From: Marinobacter sp. Arc7-DN-1
Lineage (GTDB): Bacteria > Pseudomonadota > Gammaproteobacteria > Pseudomonadales > Oleiphilaceae
DNA: 64,000 bases
Reading direction: 5' to 3'
Assembly: GCF_003441595.1 (NCBI RefSeq)
Contig: NZ_CP031848.1
Location: 1,364,001-1,428,000, forward strand
Made by a program: the position numbers and the translations under genes. Of this stretch, positions 45,220-54,133 are shown one piece after another. Positions within the stretch are counted from its first letter, which is position 1. Every line of letters begins with the position of its first letter. The notes below the pieces were generated by a model. The model saw only the letters and a program-made list of their open reading frames with translations. It ran no database searches and was not told where the DNA came from.

Positions 45220-46806
45220 TTAGAGGTACCCCTGGCTACGAAGATAGTCGTCATAAGACCCACTAAAGTCAGTAACACCGTCGGCCTTAAGCTCAATGAT
45301 GCGCGTAGCCAGCGAAGAAACAAACTCCCGATCATGGCTGACGAAAATCAGTGTCCCCGGATAGTTCTCCAGCGCCAGGTTCAGCGCCTCGATGGACTCC
45401 ATATCCAGGTGGTTGGTGGGCTCATCCATCAGCATCACATTGGGCTTTTGCAGAATCAGCTTGCCGAACAGCATCCGCCCCTGCTCGCCGCCCGAGATCA
45501 CACGGACAGATTTGGCGATGTCGTCGCCGGAGAACAACATGCGCCCCAGGGTACCCCGAACCAGTTGTTCGCCCCCGGTGGTCCACTGGGCCATCCAGTC
45601 AGTCAGGCTGTCATCATCGGCAAAATCTGCGGTATGGTCCTGGGCGAAGTAACCAACTTCAGCGCTGTCGGTCCACTTTACTTCGCCGCTGTCGGGCGCG
45701 TAAGCGCCGGACAGGCACTGCAACAGGGTGGTTTTGCCGATGCCGTTGGGGCCGATGATCGCTACCCGCTCACCGGCCTCAACCTGCAGGTTCAGGTTCC
45801 TGAACAATGGCTTTTCATCAAAGCCCTTGGTCATGTTCCTGAGGGTCACGGCCTGGCGGTGCAGTTTCTTGCCCTGCTCGAAACGGATAAACGGGCTCAC
45901 CCGACTTGAGGGCTTTACCTCTTCCAGCTGGATCTTGTCGATCTGGCGGGCGCGGGAGGTGGCCTGTTTGGCCTTCGAGGCGTTGGCCGAGAAGCGGCTG
46001 ACAAACTGCTGCAGCTCGGCGATCTGGGCCTTTTTCTTGGCGTTGTCTGACAACATGCGCTCGCGAGCCTGGGTAGCGGCGGTCATGTATTCGTCGTAGT
46101 TACCCGGGAACAGACGCAGTTCGCCATAATCCAGATCCGCCATGTGCGTGCACACGCTGTTCAGGAAGTGCCGGTCGTGGGAAATGATGATCATGGTGCT
46201 GTTGCGGGCCACCAGGATGCTTTCCAGCCAGCGGATGGTGTTGATGTCCAGGTGGTTGGTGGGCTCGTCCAGCAGCAGTACGTCCGGATCGGAGAACAGC
46301 GCTTGAGCCAGCAGTACCCGCAGCTTCCAGCCCGGCGCCAGGACGCTCATGGGGCCATTGTGCTGTTCCAGCGGGATGTCGAGGCCGAGCAGCAGCTCAC
46401 CAGCGCGGGCGTCGGCGGTGTAGCCGTCCATTTCAGCGAACTGCACCTCCAGGTCCGCCACGGCCATGCCGTCTTGCTCGCTCATTTCCGGCAGGGAGTA
46501 GATGCGGTCCCGCTCTTTTTTAACGTTCCACAGTTCTTCATGGCCCATAATGACGGTGTCCAGCACCGAGCAGTCCTCATAGGCGAACTGGTCCTGGCGC
46601 AGTTTGCCGAGCCGGGTGTTGGGCTCCAGCATGACCTGGCCGGCAGAGGGCTCGAGGTCACCACCGAGTATCTTCATCAGCGTGGATTTGCCGCAGCCGT
46701 TGGCCCCGATCAAACCATAGCGGTTGCCGTTGCCGAATTTCGCAGAAACATTTTCAAACAGGGGCTTGGCCCCGAATTGCATGGTGATATTGGCGGTGGA
46801 AATCAA
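45220..46806 (-). CDS. ybiT: ABC-F family ATPase, YbiT-like
   Basis: A 528-residue protein with two ATP-binding cassettes and no membrane domain. Walker [10 protein letters not shown] and GPNGIGKTT. Walker [13 protein letters not shown] and [12 protein letters not shown]. The first signature reads [18 protein letters not shown] rather than LSGG, as in E. coli YbiT; the second is [14 protein letters not shown]. The linker is rich in Lys/Arg/Gln. ABC-F proteins act on the ribosome E site during translation. It is monocistronic with hairpin C downstream. Confidence 0.92.
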   Translation of the reverse strand: MISTANITMQFGAKPLFENVSAKFGNGNRYGLIGANGCGKSTLMKILGGDLEPSAGQVMLEPNTRLGKLRQDQFAYEDCSVLDTVIMGHEELWNVKKERDRIYSLPEMSEQDGMAVADLEVQFAEMDGYTADARAGELLLGLDIPLEQHNGPMSVLAPGWKLRVLLAQALFSDPDVLLLDEPTNHLDINTIRWLESILVARNSTMIIISHDRHFLNSVCTHMADLDYGELRLFPGNYDEYMTAATQARERMLSDNAKKKAQIAELQQFVSRFSANASKAKQATSRARQIDKIQLEEVKPSSRVSPFIRFEQGKKLHRQAVTLRNMTKGFDEKPLFRNLNLQVEAGERVAIIGPNGIGKTTLLQCLSGAYAPDSGEVKWTDSAEVGYFAQDHTADFADDDSLTDWMAQWTTGGEQLVRGTLGRMLFSGDDIAKSVRVISGGEQGRMLFGKLILQKPNVMLMDEPTNHLDMESIEALNLALENYPGTLIFVSHDREFVSSLATRIIELKADGVTDFSGSYDDYLRSQGYL

Positions 46807-46989
46807 GAAACAAACCTGTCGATGTGGGGCCGGCCGGGCGCCGGCTAAAAGAAAGCCGGCATTGTACAGGTTTGCAGGCAGGACTGTGAGGCCGCAGAAA
46901 CACGGATAAAAAGCACTTGCCTCCGGCGTGCGGTCCGGGCAGCATTCCCATTCTGACTAACCCATTCATCCGACAACAGGATATTGAAC

Positions 46990-47268
46990 ATGGCACAAGC
47001 AACCGCACGCCACATTCTGGTAGACAGCGAAGCAAAATGTGAAGAACTGAAAAAAGCCATCGAAGGCGGCCAGGATTTCGCCGAAGTGGCAAAGCAACAC
47101 TCTTCATGCCCCTCCGGCCGAAACGGCGGTGACCTGGGCTCTTTCGGCCCGGGCCAGATGGTTCCCGAGTTCGACCAGGCCGTATTCAACAGTGAGCTGA
47201 ACACCGTGATCGGCCCGGTCAAGACCCAGTTCGGCTATCACCTGCTGGAAGTGACCAGCCGCAACTGA
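46990..47268 (+). CDS. ppiC: Parvulin peptidyl-prolyl isomerase
   Basis: A 92-residue stand-alone parvulin. ARHILVDSEAKCEELKKAIE, HSSCPSGRNGGDLGSFGPGQ and MVPEFDQAVF are PpiC signatures, and FGYHLLEVTSRN closes the fold. With no signal peptide it should be cytoplasmic. It has ACAGG upstream and is convergent with the M24 gene, 8 bases away. Confidence 0.94.
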   Translation: MAQATARHILVDSEAKCEELKKAIEGGQDFAEVAKQHSSCPSGRNGGDLGSFGPGQMVPEFDQAVFNSELNTVIGPVKTQFGYHLLEVTSRN

Positions 47269-47276
47269 TCTGATTC

Positions 47277-48458
47277 TCAGGAGCCGAGCGTCCAGGGGTT
47301 GGACGTAATCGGCTCCGCGCCGGCATCCGTCACCAGAACTGTCTCACTGCACCCGATACCCCATTTCCCGGGCACGCGCAGGCAAATCGGGAGATGGAAC
47401 ACCATTCCGGGACTGAATTCCGTGTTACCACCGCGTGCGATAAAGCCCGAACCTTCCACCCAGGAGGGCGGAAACTGGGCACCAACGGTGTAGCCAAATA
47501 CGCCGGAGAAAAACACGGTGCCGGCAAGGGGGGCCAGGGCTTTTTCCGCTGCATGGGCGGCAGAATCAAAGGTCACTCCCGGTTTCACTGCCGCCAGAAG
47601 GGCGTCCACAACGCGTCGACAACCGTCGAACACCTGTCGCATTTCCCGCGATGGCGTTCCGGCCACCACCGTTTGCATCATGGGTGCTGTGTAGCGCTGC
47701 CAGGAGGAACCGAACTCCAGAAACACCGGCTCGTCCTGCTCTATCCGGCAGCGTTTGTGGTTGGTGTGAATCACGCTGCTGCGCCGGCCTGCGGTTACGA
47801 TGGGTTGCATGCTCATGAACTCACTGCCGGCTTCCAGGAGGGCCCGGGCACCAACTGCGGCAATGTCGTTATCCGTTAACCCTGGCCGGACTTCGGCAGC
47901 CGCCGCTTTTAACCCCTCTGCGGTGATACGCGCACTCTCGCGCAAGTACTGGATTTCACCCGCGGATTTGACAATGCGAATCTTCTTTACGAGGCCGCCA
48001 CTATCAACAAACCGAACGCTGGAGAGCCTTGCTTTCAGGCCTTCAAGCACGCCCTGCCGGAGCGAACCGTGCCAGGCATCAATCCCGACAATATCCGCGG
48101 AACCATTGAGGGCATCAATCAATGGTGACAGCACTTCGCCAATGCCTTCCCACCGGTAGCCGGTAACGCTGGTAACCCGGGTGGTCACCATGGCCGGCCC
48201 CATTTCAATGGACGGCACCTGCAACAGCAGGGATGAGCCGGTGACCAACAGGGCAACGTGAACGGAGACCTCAAAAGTACTGTAACCGGTCAGATAAAAA
48301 ATATCGGAAGGGTCTGTCAGCAGCAGCGCGTCCATGTCTTCAGCGGCCATCCGGTCCCTAACCCGGGCAAGCCGATGGTCAAATTCTTTCGCTCCGAAGG
48401 GGCATTCAGAGCCCCTTAGTTCTGCCGGAAGCGCTTTCTGATAGGCGTTAAAATCCAT
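47277..48458 (-). CDS. M24-family (pita-bread) protein lacking metal ligands, creatinase/DoeA-like
   Basis: A 393-residue protein with the creatinase N-terminal domain (ALLLTDPSDIFYLTGYSTFE) and a C-terminal pita-bread domain (EIQYLRESARITAEGLKAAA). Of the five metal ligands of prolidases only the last Glu (SETVLVT) is obvious; the Asp pair region reads PVFLEFGSSWQRYTAPMMQ, and the His region GVFGYTVGAQFPPSW has no His. Such loss is known for creatinase and the ectoine hydrolase DoeA group, which act without metal. An amide hydrolase on a small osmolyte is possible, but no ectoine genes are adjacent. Confidence 0.8.
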   Translation of the reverse strand: MDFNAYQKALPAELRGSECPFGAKEFDHRLARVRDRMAAEDMDALLLTDPSDIFYLTGYSTFEVSVHVALLVTGSSLLLQVPSIEMGPAMVTTRVTSVTGYRWEGIGEVLSPLIDALNGSADIVGIDAWHGSLRQGVLEGLKARLSSVRFVDSGGLVKKIRIVKSAGEIQYLRESARITAEGLKAAAAEVRPGLTDNDIAAVGARALLEAGSEFMSMQPIVTAGRRSSVIHTNHKRCRIEQDEPVFLEFGSSWQRYTAPMMQTVVAGTPSREMRQVFDGCRRVVDALLAAVKPGVTFDSAAHAAEKALAPLAGTVFFSGVFGYTVGAQFPPSWVEGSGFIARGGNTEFSPGMVFHLPICLRVPGKWGIGCSETVLVTDAGAEPITSNPWTLGS

Positions 48459-48542
48459 GGTCGCACCTCCTCGGTTACTCTTAACAAGGAGAGTGGACCC
48501 GAATTTGCATTTTCACAAATTTTAGAGAACTTTCAGCAGCAT

Positions 48543-49373
48543 TTACTGGCTGTTTGCGGGCGCCGGTGAAAGAAACTGCGCCAGTTGTCTGCCAACGGAT
48601 TCGATCGGGTCGGTAATCGCCTGCTGGATGCTGTTGGTAACAACCTTTGAGAACGCAGCACCGGCGGGACTTTCCAGGAACCCCAGATACAGGTTCATTT
48701 CCTGGGCTCCGATATTCTCGTAGGTATAGAGATAGCTGTCGTACACCTGCTGGCCGACGACACCTGTCAGCATACTGCGCTGGCTTTCAATGCGTTGCCG
48801 GAGCTGATCGTAATTGACCGAATCACTGCTGAACGCAGCCATGGCCGTTGCCAGCCCGAGTTGTACTGCGATGGTTGTATCCACCGCGCTTTCAGTAGCG
48901 CGGGAAGCGCGATCAAAGCGATCAAACATGTCCGCTTTGCGGGTGCCCTTGTATTTGCTGTTCAGTTCCGGAGCGCGGGCCTGGATCTGCTGCCAGGCAG
49001 TGGGCGCGGAAGCGGCAATCTCGGCGGCGGAAATCTTCCTTGCAACCGGTGTTTCATACCAGTCCTGCACCGCTTCAAGCTGTGCGTCCGTCAGTTGTTT
49101 TTGCAAATCGGTAATAATCTGCTGCTCAATATCAGCGGCCCTGAAACTGTTGCTCACCACATTACCGATCGTATCCGCCACCACTGGCGGCAACCGGCCG
49201 CTCCGTTTCAGACCTTCCCGAATGCCCTGGCTCATCATGGCAGGATATCTGGCGACAATATCGTCAACAGGTGATGCCGCCAGAACCTGGCGGGCATCCG
49301 GTGCCGCCTGGACCGCTCCGGCAAAGAGCAGGGCTGTGACTAAAAGAGGTTTAACTAGGGCAAATCGCTTCAT
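48543..49373 (-). CDS. Secreted DUF2059-like protein
   Basis: A 276-residue protein with a cleavable signal peptide (ALLFAGAVQAAPDA). The mature region is helical; DAQLEAVQDWYETPVARKIS and EMNLYLGFLESPAGAAFSKV match the pattern of DUF2059-type repeats that occurs twice in the protein. It probably resides in the periplasm. The function is unknown. Confidence 0.72.
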   Translation of the reverse strand: MKRFALVKPLLVTALLFAGAVQAAPDARQVLAASPVDDIVARYPAMMSQGIREGLKRSGRLPPVVADTIGNVVSNSFRAADIEQQIITDLQKQLTDAQLEAVQDWYETPVARKISAAEIAASAPTAWQQIQARAPELNSKYKGTRKADMFDRFDRASRATESAVDTTIAVQLGLATAMAAFSSDSVNYDQLRQRIESQRSMLTGVVGQQVYDSYLYTYENIGAQEMNLYLGFLESPAGAAFSKVVTNSIQQAITDPIESVGRQLAQFLSPAPANSQ

Positions 49374-49472
49374 TTACCTATCATCCCGGACGTATTGTTG
49401 ATTCCCTTATGCCATGAGTGTGATGCATGCAGCAAGCAATCCCTCGGTCCCGGAGATGACGGTTTGGTAGGA

Positions 49473-50180
49473 ATGCGGAAGAAACCTCGCCGGAACAGCA
49501 GACGCCGCCGGACGGCCATCGAGACCTGGAGAAGCCGGACCAGATGGTACGGACTGCCGGTGCTGGGTTTGCTGATGGCCACCTGGGCCACTTTGCGGTT
49601 CAGCCTGCTGGCACCGGATCCTCCGGCTAACCCGGAGAACCTGTGCGAAATCTTCCGGGAACATCCGGTCTGGTATGACTACGCCCGCGAATCCGAGCAA
49701 CGGTGGGGCACACCGATCGCCACGCAAATGGCCTTTGTCTACTACGAATCGTCCTTCCGCAGCCATGCCCGCCCGCCGCGCTCGCTGCTCTGGGGCTTTA
49801 TTCCCTGGACCAGACCGACAACCGCCTACGGCTATGCCCAGGCCCTGGACCCGGCCTGGCAGGAATACCTGCAGGCCAATGGTGAGGGCTGGTTTACCGT
49901 TCGCACCGATATGGAGTACGCGCTGGATTTTGTCGGCTGGTACAACCATCTGACCCACCGGCAGCTGGATATTCCGTTTTCAGCCCCGCGGCAACTGTAT
50001 CTCGCTTACCACGAAGGCCGGGGTGGTTATGCCCGTAAGACTTTCGTGCAGAAACCGGCCGTGACGGCCCTCGCCTCCCGGGTGCAGACCCGGGCCTTTC
50101 GATATGACCATCAGCTCAAAACCTGTGAACAGGAGTTCCAGTGCTGGCGCTGGTACCAGTTCTGGCCTTTCTGTGGCTGA
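49473..50180 (+). CDS. Lytic transglycosylase-like (SLT) protein, membrane-anchored
   Basis: About 235 residues from the ATG at 49473; a TTG at 49464 with a better-spaced GGAG is an alternative start. A very basic N-terminus precedes one transmembrane helix (YGLPVLGLLMATWATLRFSL). The SLT-like domain contains the putative catalytic Glu in FVYYESSFRSHARPP and a later AYGYAQALDPAW, with LYLAYHEGRGGYARKTF near the end. It probably cleaves or remodels peptidoglycan in the periplasm. Confidence 0.82.
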   Translation: MRKKPRRNSRRRRTAIETWRSRTRWYGLPVLGLLMATWATLRFSLLAPDPPANPENLCEIFREHPVWYDYARESEQRWGTPIATQMAFVYYESSFRSHARPPRSLLWGFIPWTRPTTAYGYAQALDPAWQEYLQANGEGWFTVRTDMEYALDFVGWYNHLTHRQLDIPFSAPRQLYLAYHEGRGGYARKTFVQKPAVTALASRVQTRAFRYDHQLKTCEQEFQCWRWYQFWPFCG

Positions 50181-50186
50181 ATCCCG

Positions 50187-51086
50187 TTAAGGCGCTGTTC
50201 TGATCTCCAACTGGGGTTCAAGCGCCTGCAGCCGCTCCACCAGATACTCCATGACAATCCGGACACGAGCCATCTGCTGAGTATCCTGGTTCACATGCAA
50301 CCACAGATCCACACTCTCGCCTTCCAACGGGTCTGACAGGCGACGAAGCTCACGGGTACCTTCACCCAGATAGCACGGCAATACCGCCAGACCGGCGCCC
50401 GCCCTGGCAAGGGCATGCATGGACTGCAGGCTGTTGCAGCGAATGACAGATGCCACGTTCTTCAGATGCTTGCGATACCAACGACCCGTGGCCAGATGGC
50501 TGAAGGTTTCATCGGGAATAACCCACAGGCAGGCCTCCGGATGATTCTCAATGTCCATGTTGCGGTTTCGCCGACAATACCGCGCGGAGCCGTAAACCGC
50601 CGATTCGATGGCTGCAATCCGCTCTCCTTCGAGGGTTGCCTGCGGCTTGTTTTCCGGCCGGAGCGTCAGGTCCGCTTCCCGATGGCTGAGGTTGGCCACG
50701 TCGTTGTCCGTCAGAATTTCCAGCTCAATATCCGGAAACTCCCGCACCAGCTCCGCCAGTATCGGGCTGAGCAACTCATTCATCATGGCGTCTTCGGCTG
50801 CCAGGCGCACCTTGCCGACCGGCGCGGAGTCCTGCCCCACCAGTTTGCGTTCGAGATTTTCCATCTCCACTGCCAGCCGCTCGGCTTCCCGAAAAGCCGT
50901 TTCACCCACTGGTGTAAGCTGCAGTCCGTCTCTGCTTCGCTCAAAAAACTGCACACCCAGCGACTCCTCCATCTGGTCAAGTCGCCGTAAAACAGTGGTT
51001 TGGTGCACACCCAGTAATTCACCGGCCTTGGCAAGCGTTCCGCCTATTGCCAGAGCCCTGATATATCGAAGATAATCCCAGTCCAT
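50187..51086 (-). CDS. LysR-family transcriptional regulator
   Basis: A 299-residue LysR regulator. The N-terminal helix-turn-helix reads GGTLAKAGELLGVHQTTVLR followed by RLDQMEESLGVQFFERS. The effector domain occupies residues about 90-295. It is divergent from the small gene at 51221, and an ATTTGCA/TGCAAAT inverted repeat lies between them. The target is unknown. Confidence 0.92.
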   Translation of the reverse strand: MDWDYLRYIRALAIGGTLAKAGELLGVHQTTVLRRLDQMEESLGVQFFERSRDGLQLTPVGETAFREAERLAVEMENLERKLVGQDSAPVGKVRLAAEDAMMNELLSPILAELVREFPDIELEILTDNDVANLSHREADLTLRPENKPQATLEGERIAAIESAVYGSARYCRRNRNMDIENHPEACLWVIPDETFSHLATGRWYRKHLKNVASVIRCNSLQSMHALARAGAGLAVLPCYLGEGTRELRRLSDPLEGESVDLWLHVNQDTQQMARVRIVMEYLVERLQALEPQLEIRTAP

Positions 51087-51097
51087 AGTTACTGCAT

Positions 51098-51141
51098 ATT
51101 TGCAACGTGAGTACGGATTTTAACGTATTTAAGCTGCAAAT
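51098..51141. promoter_or_regulatory. Inverted repeat in the LysR upstream region
   Basis: ATTTGCA (51098-51104) and TGCAAAT (51135-51141) are inverted with a 30-base spacing, just upstream of the LysR start. This may be an autoregulatory LysR site controlling both divergent genes. Confidence 0.45.
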
Positions 51142-51220
51142 AAGAACCCTTAGAATACCGTGTAAATTAAAGGTAGATAACTAACTAGTCCACCCGATTA
51201 GATTAAAGGAGGAAGGCGCT

Positions 51221-51415
51221 ATGACTCAGAACCATATCGCAACCGTTCACCCGCTGCCGTCCAGTATCCTCCACAACAGTGCTGAGGTCAGGCGCCAGTA
51301 TACCCGTGCTGCGGCAAAGCAGGCGGTTCAGTTTTTCAGTCGCAAGATGCGGGGCTTCAACCGGAAAGCGGCACAGGTTGCTCCGGACATGACCCGGATG
51401 CAAGGTGGCCACTGA
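51221..51415 (+). CDS. Small basic hypothetical protein
   Basis: A 64-residue protein with an unusually strong ribosome site (AAAGGAGG seven bases before ATG). It is rich in Arg, Lys, Gln and Ala (EVRRQYTRAAAKQAVQFFSR). No family is recognised. It is divergent from the LysR gene, so it may be its target. Confidence 0.65.
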   Translation: MTQNHIATVHPLPSSILHNSAEVRRQYTRAAAKQAVQFFSRKMRGFNRKAAQVAPDMTRMQGGH

Positions 51416-51528
51416 GCCAACGCTGAAATCCGGCATGAACGCGAGGACCGCGCAGGCTGGAAACAAAACACAGGGATTTGAAAACGCCGGCGGCACCCGA
51501 GGGGCCACCGGTGTTTTACGTCAGGGGA

Positions 51529-53211
51529 TCAGAACTCCCAGACTACCTTTTTCTTCTGGCTGAACCAGCCGTCCATTTTTTGGTTGTAGAAGTCTTCGAT
51601 CACATTCCGCTTGATCTTCATGGTCGGCGTCAACATGCCGTTCTCCATGGTCCAGGGCTCCCTGACCACCACTACGAACGCCACCTTCTCGTGGGATTCA
51701 CACTCCGCGTTCACCGCATCCAGCTCAGCCGCCAGTTCCTGCTCCAGTTCACTGCGATCGGCACCGGTTTCCAGTTCACCCCGCGCCTCCTCCGAAAGCA
51801 GGATCATCAGGCACGGCTGCGGCTGGTTGGCACCGGCAACACAGACCACTTCAGCTTTGGGGTGGTTAAAACGGTTTTCAATGGGAACCGGAACAACGTA
51901 CTTGCCCTTCGAGGTCTTGAAAAGGTCTTTCACCCGGCCGGTTATCCGGAGGCTGCCATCCCGGTCAATTTCTCCCAGGTCTCCGGTTTTCAGGAAACCA
52001 TCCCCGGTGAGATCTTCTCTGGTTTTTTCATCATTCTTGTAATAACCCAGCATCTGGCCAGGGCTCTTTACCTGAACCTCGCCCCCCTCGCCAATGCGAT
52101 GTTCCACACCCGGATTGGCCATACCGACAGAGCCAGCCCTCGCCTGACCCGGCCGGTTGGCGTGGGAGTAGCCGAAATTCTCGGACATCCCGTAGACCTC
52201 CAGCAACTCCAGCCCGAGATTCCGGTACCAGTTGACGATGTCGGCTGACAGGGGCGCGGCACCCGTGAGGGCCGCCCGACAATGATCCAGCCCCAGTTGC
52301 CTGAGTACTTTCTTTTTAACCAGGCCACTGACGATGGGAAGGCTGAATAGCAGCTTCTGTTTTTTGGGCGGCAATTTGGCGTTTACACCCAGATAGAACT
52401 TCATCCACAGGCGGGGAACGGAGAAGAACAGCGTCGGCCGCGCCCGCTGAAGATCTTCCTGGAAGGTATCCAGGGAATTGGCGAAGTACAGATGAAAGCC
52501 GTAATACAGGGACTGGGTTTCCACCGCCGCACGTTCTGCCACATGGGCCAGCGGCAAATAGGAAAGCATCCGTTCACCGGAAGAGACCGGGAACAGTTGC
52601 TGCAACCCGTCTGCCACCGAAATCATGGTACGGAAACTGTGCATCACCCCTTTGGGCCGGCCGGTACTGCCGGATGTGTAAACAATGGTCGCCAGGTTAT
52701 CCGGGTCTGGCAGCTTCGGTTCCGCAGGCTCCTGGCCGGCGATGATCTCCAGCCACTTTGGCGTGTCGTCCCTTGGTGACATGGGCAGGGAAATAAGCGG
52801 CAAATCGTCCGGAATGTGGTTTTTGATGTCGTTCCAGCCGTCTGCCATACCATCGAGCTTACCGAGGAACAACAGTTTTGCCTCGCAGTGCTCAAGCACA
52901 TAGGCCGCAGTATCACCATTGAGGGTGGGATACAGCGGCACCGACACGTGGCCGGCGGCCCAGATTGCCAGATCGGCCAGGATCCAGTGCGCGCTGTTCT
53001 TGCCCAGGATACCGATATTGCTCGGTTCGGACAGGCCCAGTCTGTTCAGGTAAGCTGCCATCCGGGACACCTGGTCAGCGGCCTGCTTCCAGGTGATGCC
53101 CTCAACACGGCCATCCGGGTATGGCTGGGTCAGGTAGACATGATCGGGGGTTTCCTCTGCCCAATAATACAGGCAATGGAGTGAGGTCTGCTTCCGGGGA
53201 TCTACCGCCAT
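51529..53211 (-). CDS. Long-chain acyl-CoA synthetase (FadD/AMP-binding family)
   Basis: A 560-residue ligase from the ATG at 53211, which has AAAGGAG six bases upstream. The AMP motif reads IVYTSGSTGRPKGVMHSF, and A8-type residues are in DGFLKTGDLGEIDRDGSLRI; TPTMKIKRNVIEDFY is a typical long-chain synthetase C-terminus. It activates fatty acids to CoA esters, fitting the lipid-degrading theme of the window. The extra N-terminal codons to 53268 have no family match. Confidence 0.9.
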   Translation of the reverse strand: MAVDPRKQTSLHCLYYWAEETPDHVYLTQPYPDGRVEGITWKQAADQVSRMAAYLNRLGLSEPSNIGILGKNSAHWILADLAIWAAGHVSVPLYPTLNGDTAAYVLEHCEAKLLFLGKLDGMADGWNDIKNHIPDDLPLISLPMSPRDDTPKWLEIIAGQEPAEPKLPDPDNLATIVYTSGSTGRPKGVMHSFRTMISVADGLQQLFPVSSGERMLSYLPLAHVAERAAVETQSLYYGFHLYFANSLDTFQEDLQRARPTLFFSVPRLWMKFYLGVNAKLPPKKQKLLFSLPIVSGLVKKKVLRQLGLDHCRAALTGAAPLSADIVNWYRNLGLELLEVYGMSENFGYSHANRPGQARAGSVGMANPGVEHRIGEGGEVQVKSPGQMLGYYKNDEKTREDLTGDGFLKTGDLGEIDRDGSLRITGRVKDLFKTSKGKYVVPVPIENRFNHPKAEVVCVAGANQPQPCLMILLSEEARGELETGADRSELEQELAAELDAVNAECESHEKVAFVVVVREPWTMENGMLTPTMKIKRNVIEDFYNQKMDGWFSQKKKVVWEF

Positions 53212-53430
53212 AAACGGCTCCTTTGTTGTTATTGTACTGCCTGTTTCAGATTCTGAATTGCTGTTCATACTAGCGCCATTTCACCCGCACTCAATAGCAT
53301 TTAATGCCCGGGCGATTGGCCAATTAATACTTCCGTGAGAACGGTCTCTCAAAAGCTTTCGTGACATTGGTCAAGTTTGATCTACAGTGAGGACTGTGGC
53401 GTATGCGTTCCATCACTTTAGGAGGTGACC

Positions 53431-53538
53431 ATGAGAACATCGAATCGCTCTTTTCTGATTTTTCCCGCCTGGGGCGTTATCCTCACGGGTTCGGCAGCGT
53501 TCCTCTATTGCGCTTACGCAGGCTTGCTGGGGACCTGA
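53431..53538 (+). CDS. Small single-helix membrane protein
   Basis: A 35-residue frame with a nearly perfect ribosome site, TTAGGAGGTGACC directly before ATG. Residues about 8-30 form one hydrophobic helix (FLIFPAWGVILTGSAAFLY), with a positive N-terminus. It is too short for most gene finders. It lies between the divergent FadD-like gene and the Lrp-like gene. The function is unknown. Confidence 0.6.
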   Translation: MRTSNRSFLIFPAWGVILTGSAAFLYCAYAGLLGT

Positions 53539-53587
53539 CCCTCAAGCTCCAGTCCTGGACTGGCCTGATCCGACACCAGACAGGACA

Positions 53588-54037
53588 CTAACGTCGAAAC
53601 CTGGTTTCAAGGACCACCGCCGAGTTGGTCCGCTCCACCCCTTCCAGGTTACCAATATCGTCCAATACGGCACTCAGTTCCTCCAGGGACTGGGCCTGGA
53701 CGATGGCAATCAGATCGTACTCACCGCTTACCGAAAACAGTTGTGACACCTGGCTGATACCCTCCAGCGCCGTGTTTGTCCGGCCAGTCAGTTTCTGGAA
53801 CACCTTGATCGACACATGAGCCTCAACCTGACTGGCCGAGAATTCCCCGCCCAGCTGAACCGAATAGCCCCGAATGACGCCGCTGGCCTCAAGGCGGGAA
53901 ATGCGATTCTGCACGGTTGAACGGGACACATGCATGGCTTTGGCGAGCTCCGTGATACTGGCCCGGGCATTCTGGCGTAACAGCATCAGCAGCTTCCGGT
54001 CCTGCAGGTTGATCATTTTGTCAATTCCATTTTTCAT
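53588..54037 (-). CDS. Lrp/AsnC-family transcriptional regulator
   Basis: A 149-residue regulator. The helix-turn-helix is ARASITELAKAMHVSRSTVQ, and the C-terminal RAM ligand-binding domain holds VSGEYDLIAIVQAQSLEELS. An alternative start at 54016 (MINLQDRKL) is possible; neither has a strong Shine-Dalgarno sequence. It is divergent from astA, which it probably controls in response to an amino acid. Confidence 0.92.
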   Translation of the reverse strand: MKNGIDKMINLQDRKLLMLLRQNARASITELAKAMHVSRSTVQNRISRLEASGVIRGYSVQLGGEFSASQVEAHVSIKVFQKLTGRTNTALEGISQVSQLFSVSGEYDLIAIVQAQSLEELSAVLDDIGNLEGVERTNSAVVLETRFRR

Positions 54038-54133
54038 TTTGACTTAATTGTAGACCATTTCGACCTTTCTGAAACTGCAATTTGTCATTGCCTGCTCTCA
54101 TACTGTGCCAAAACAATGCTCAGGACGCTGGCC

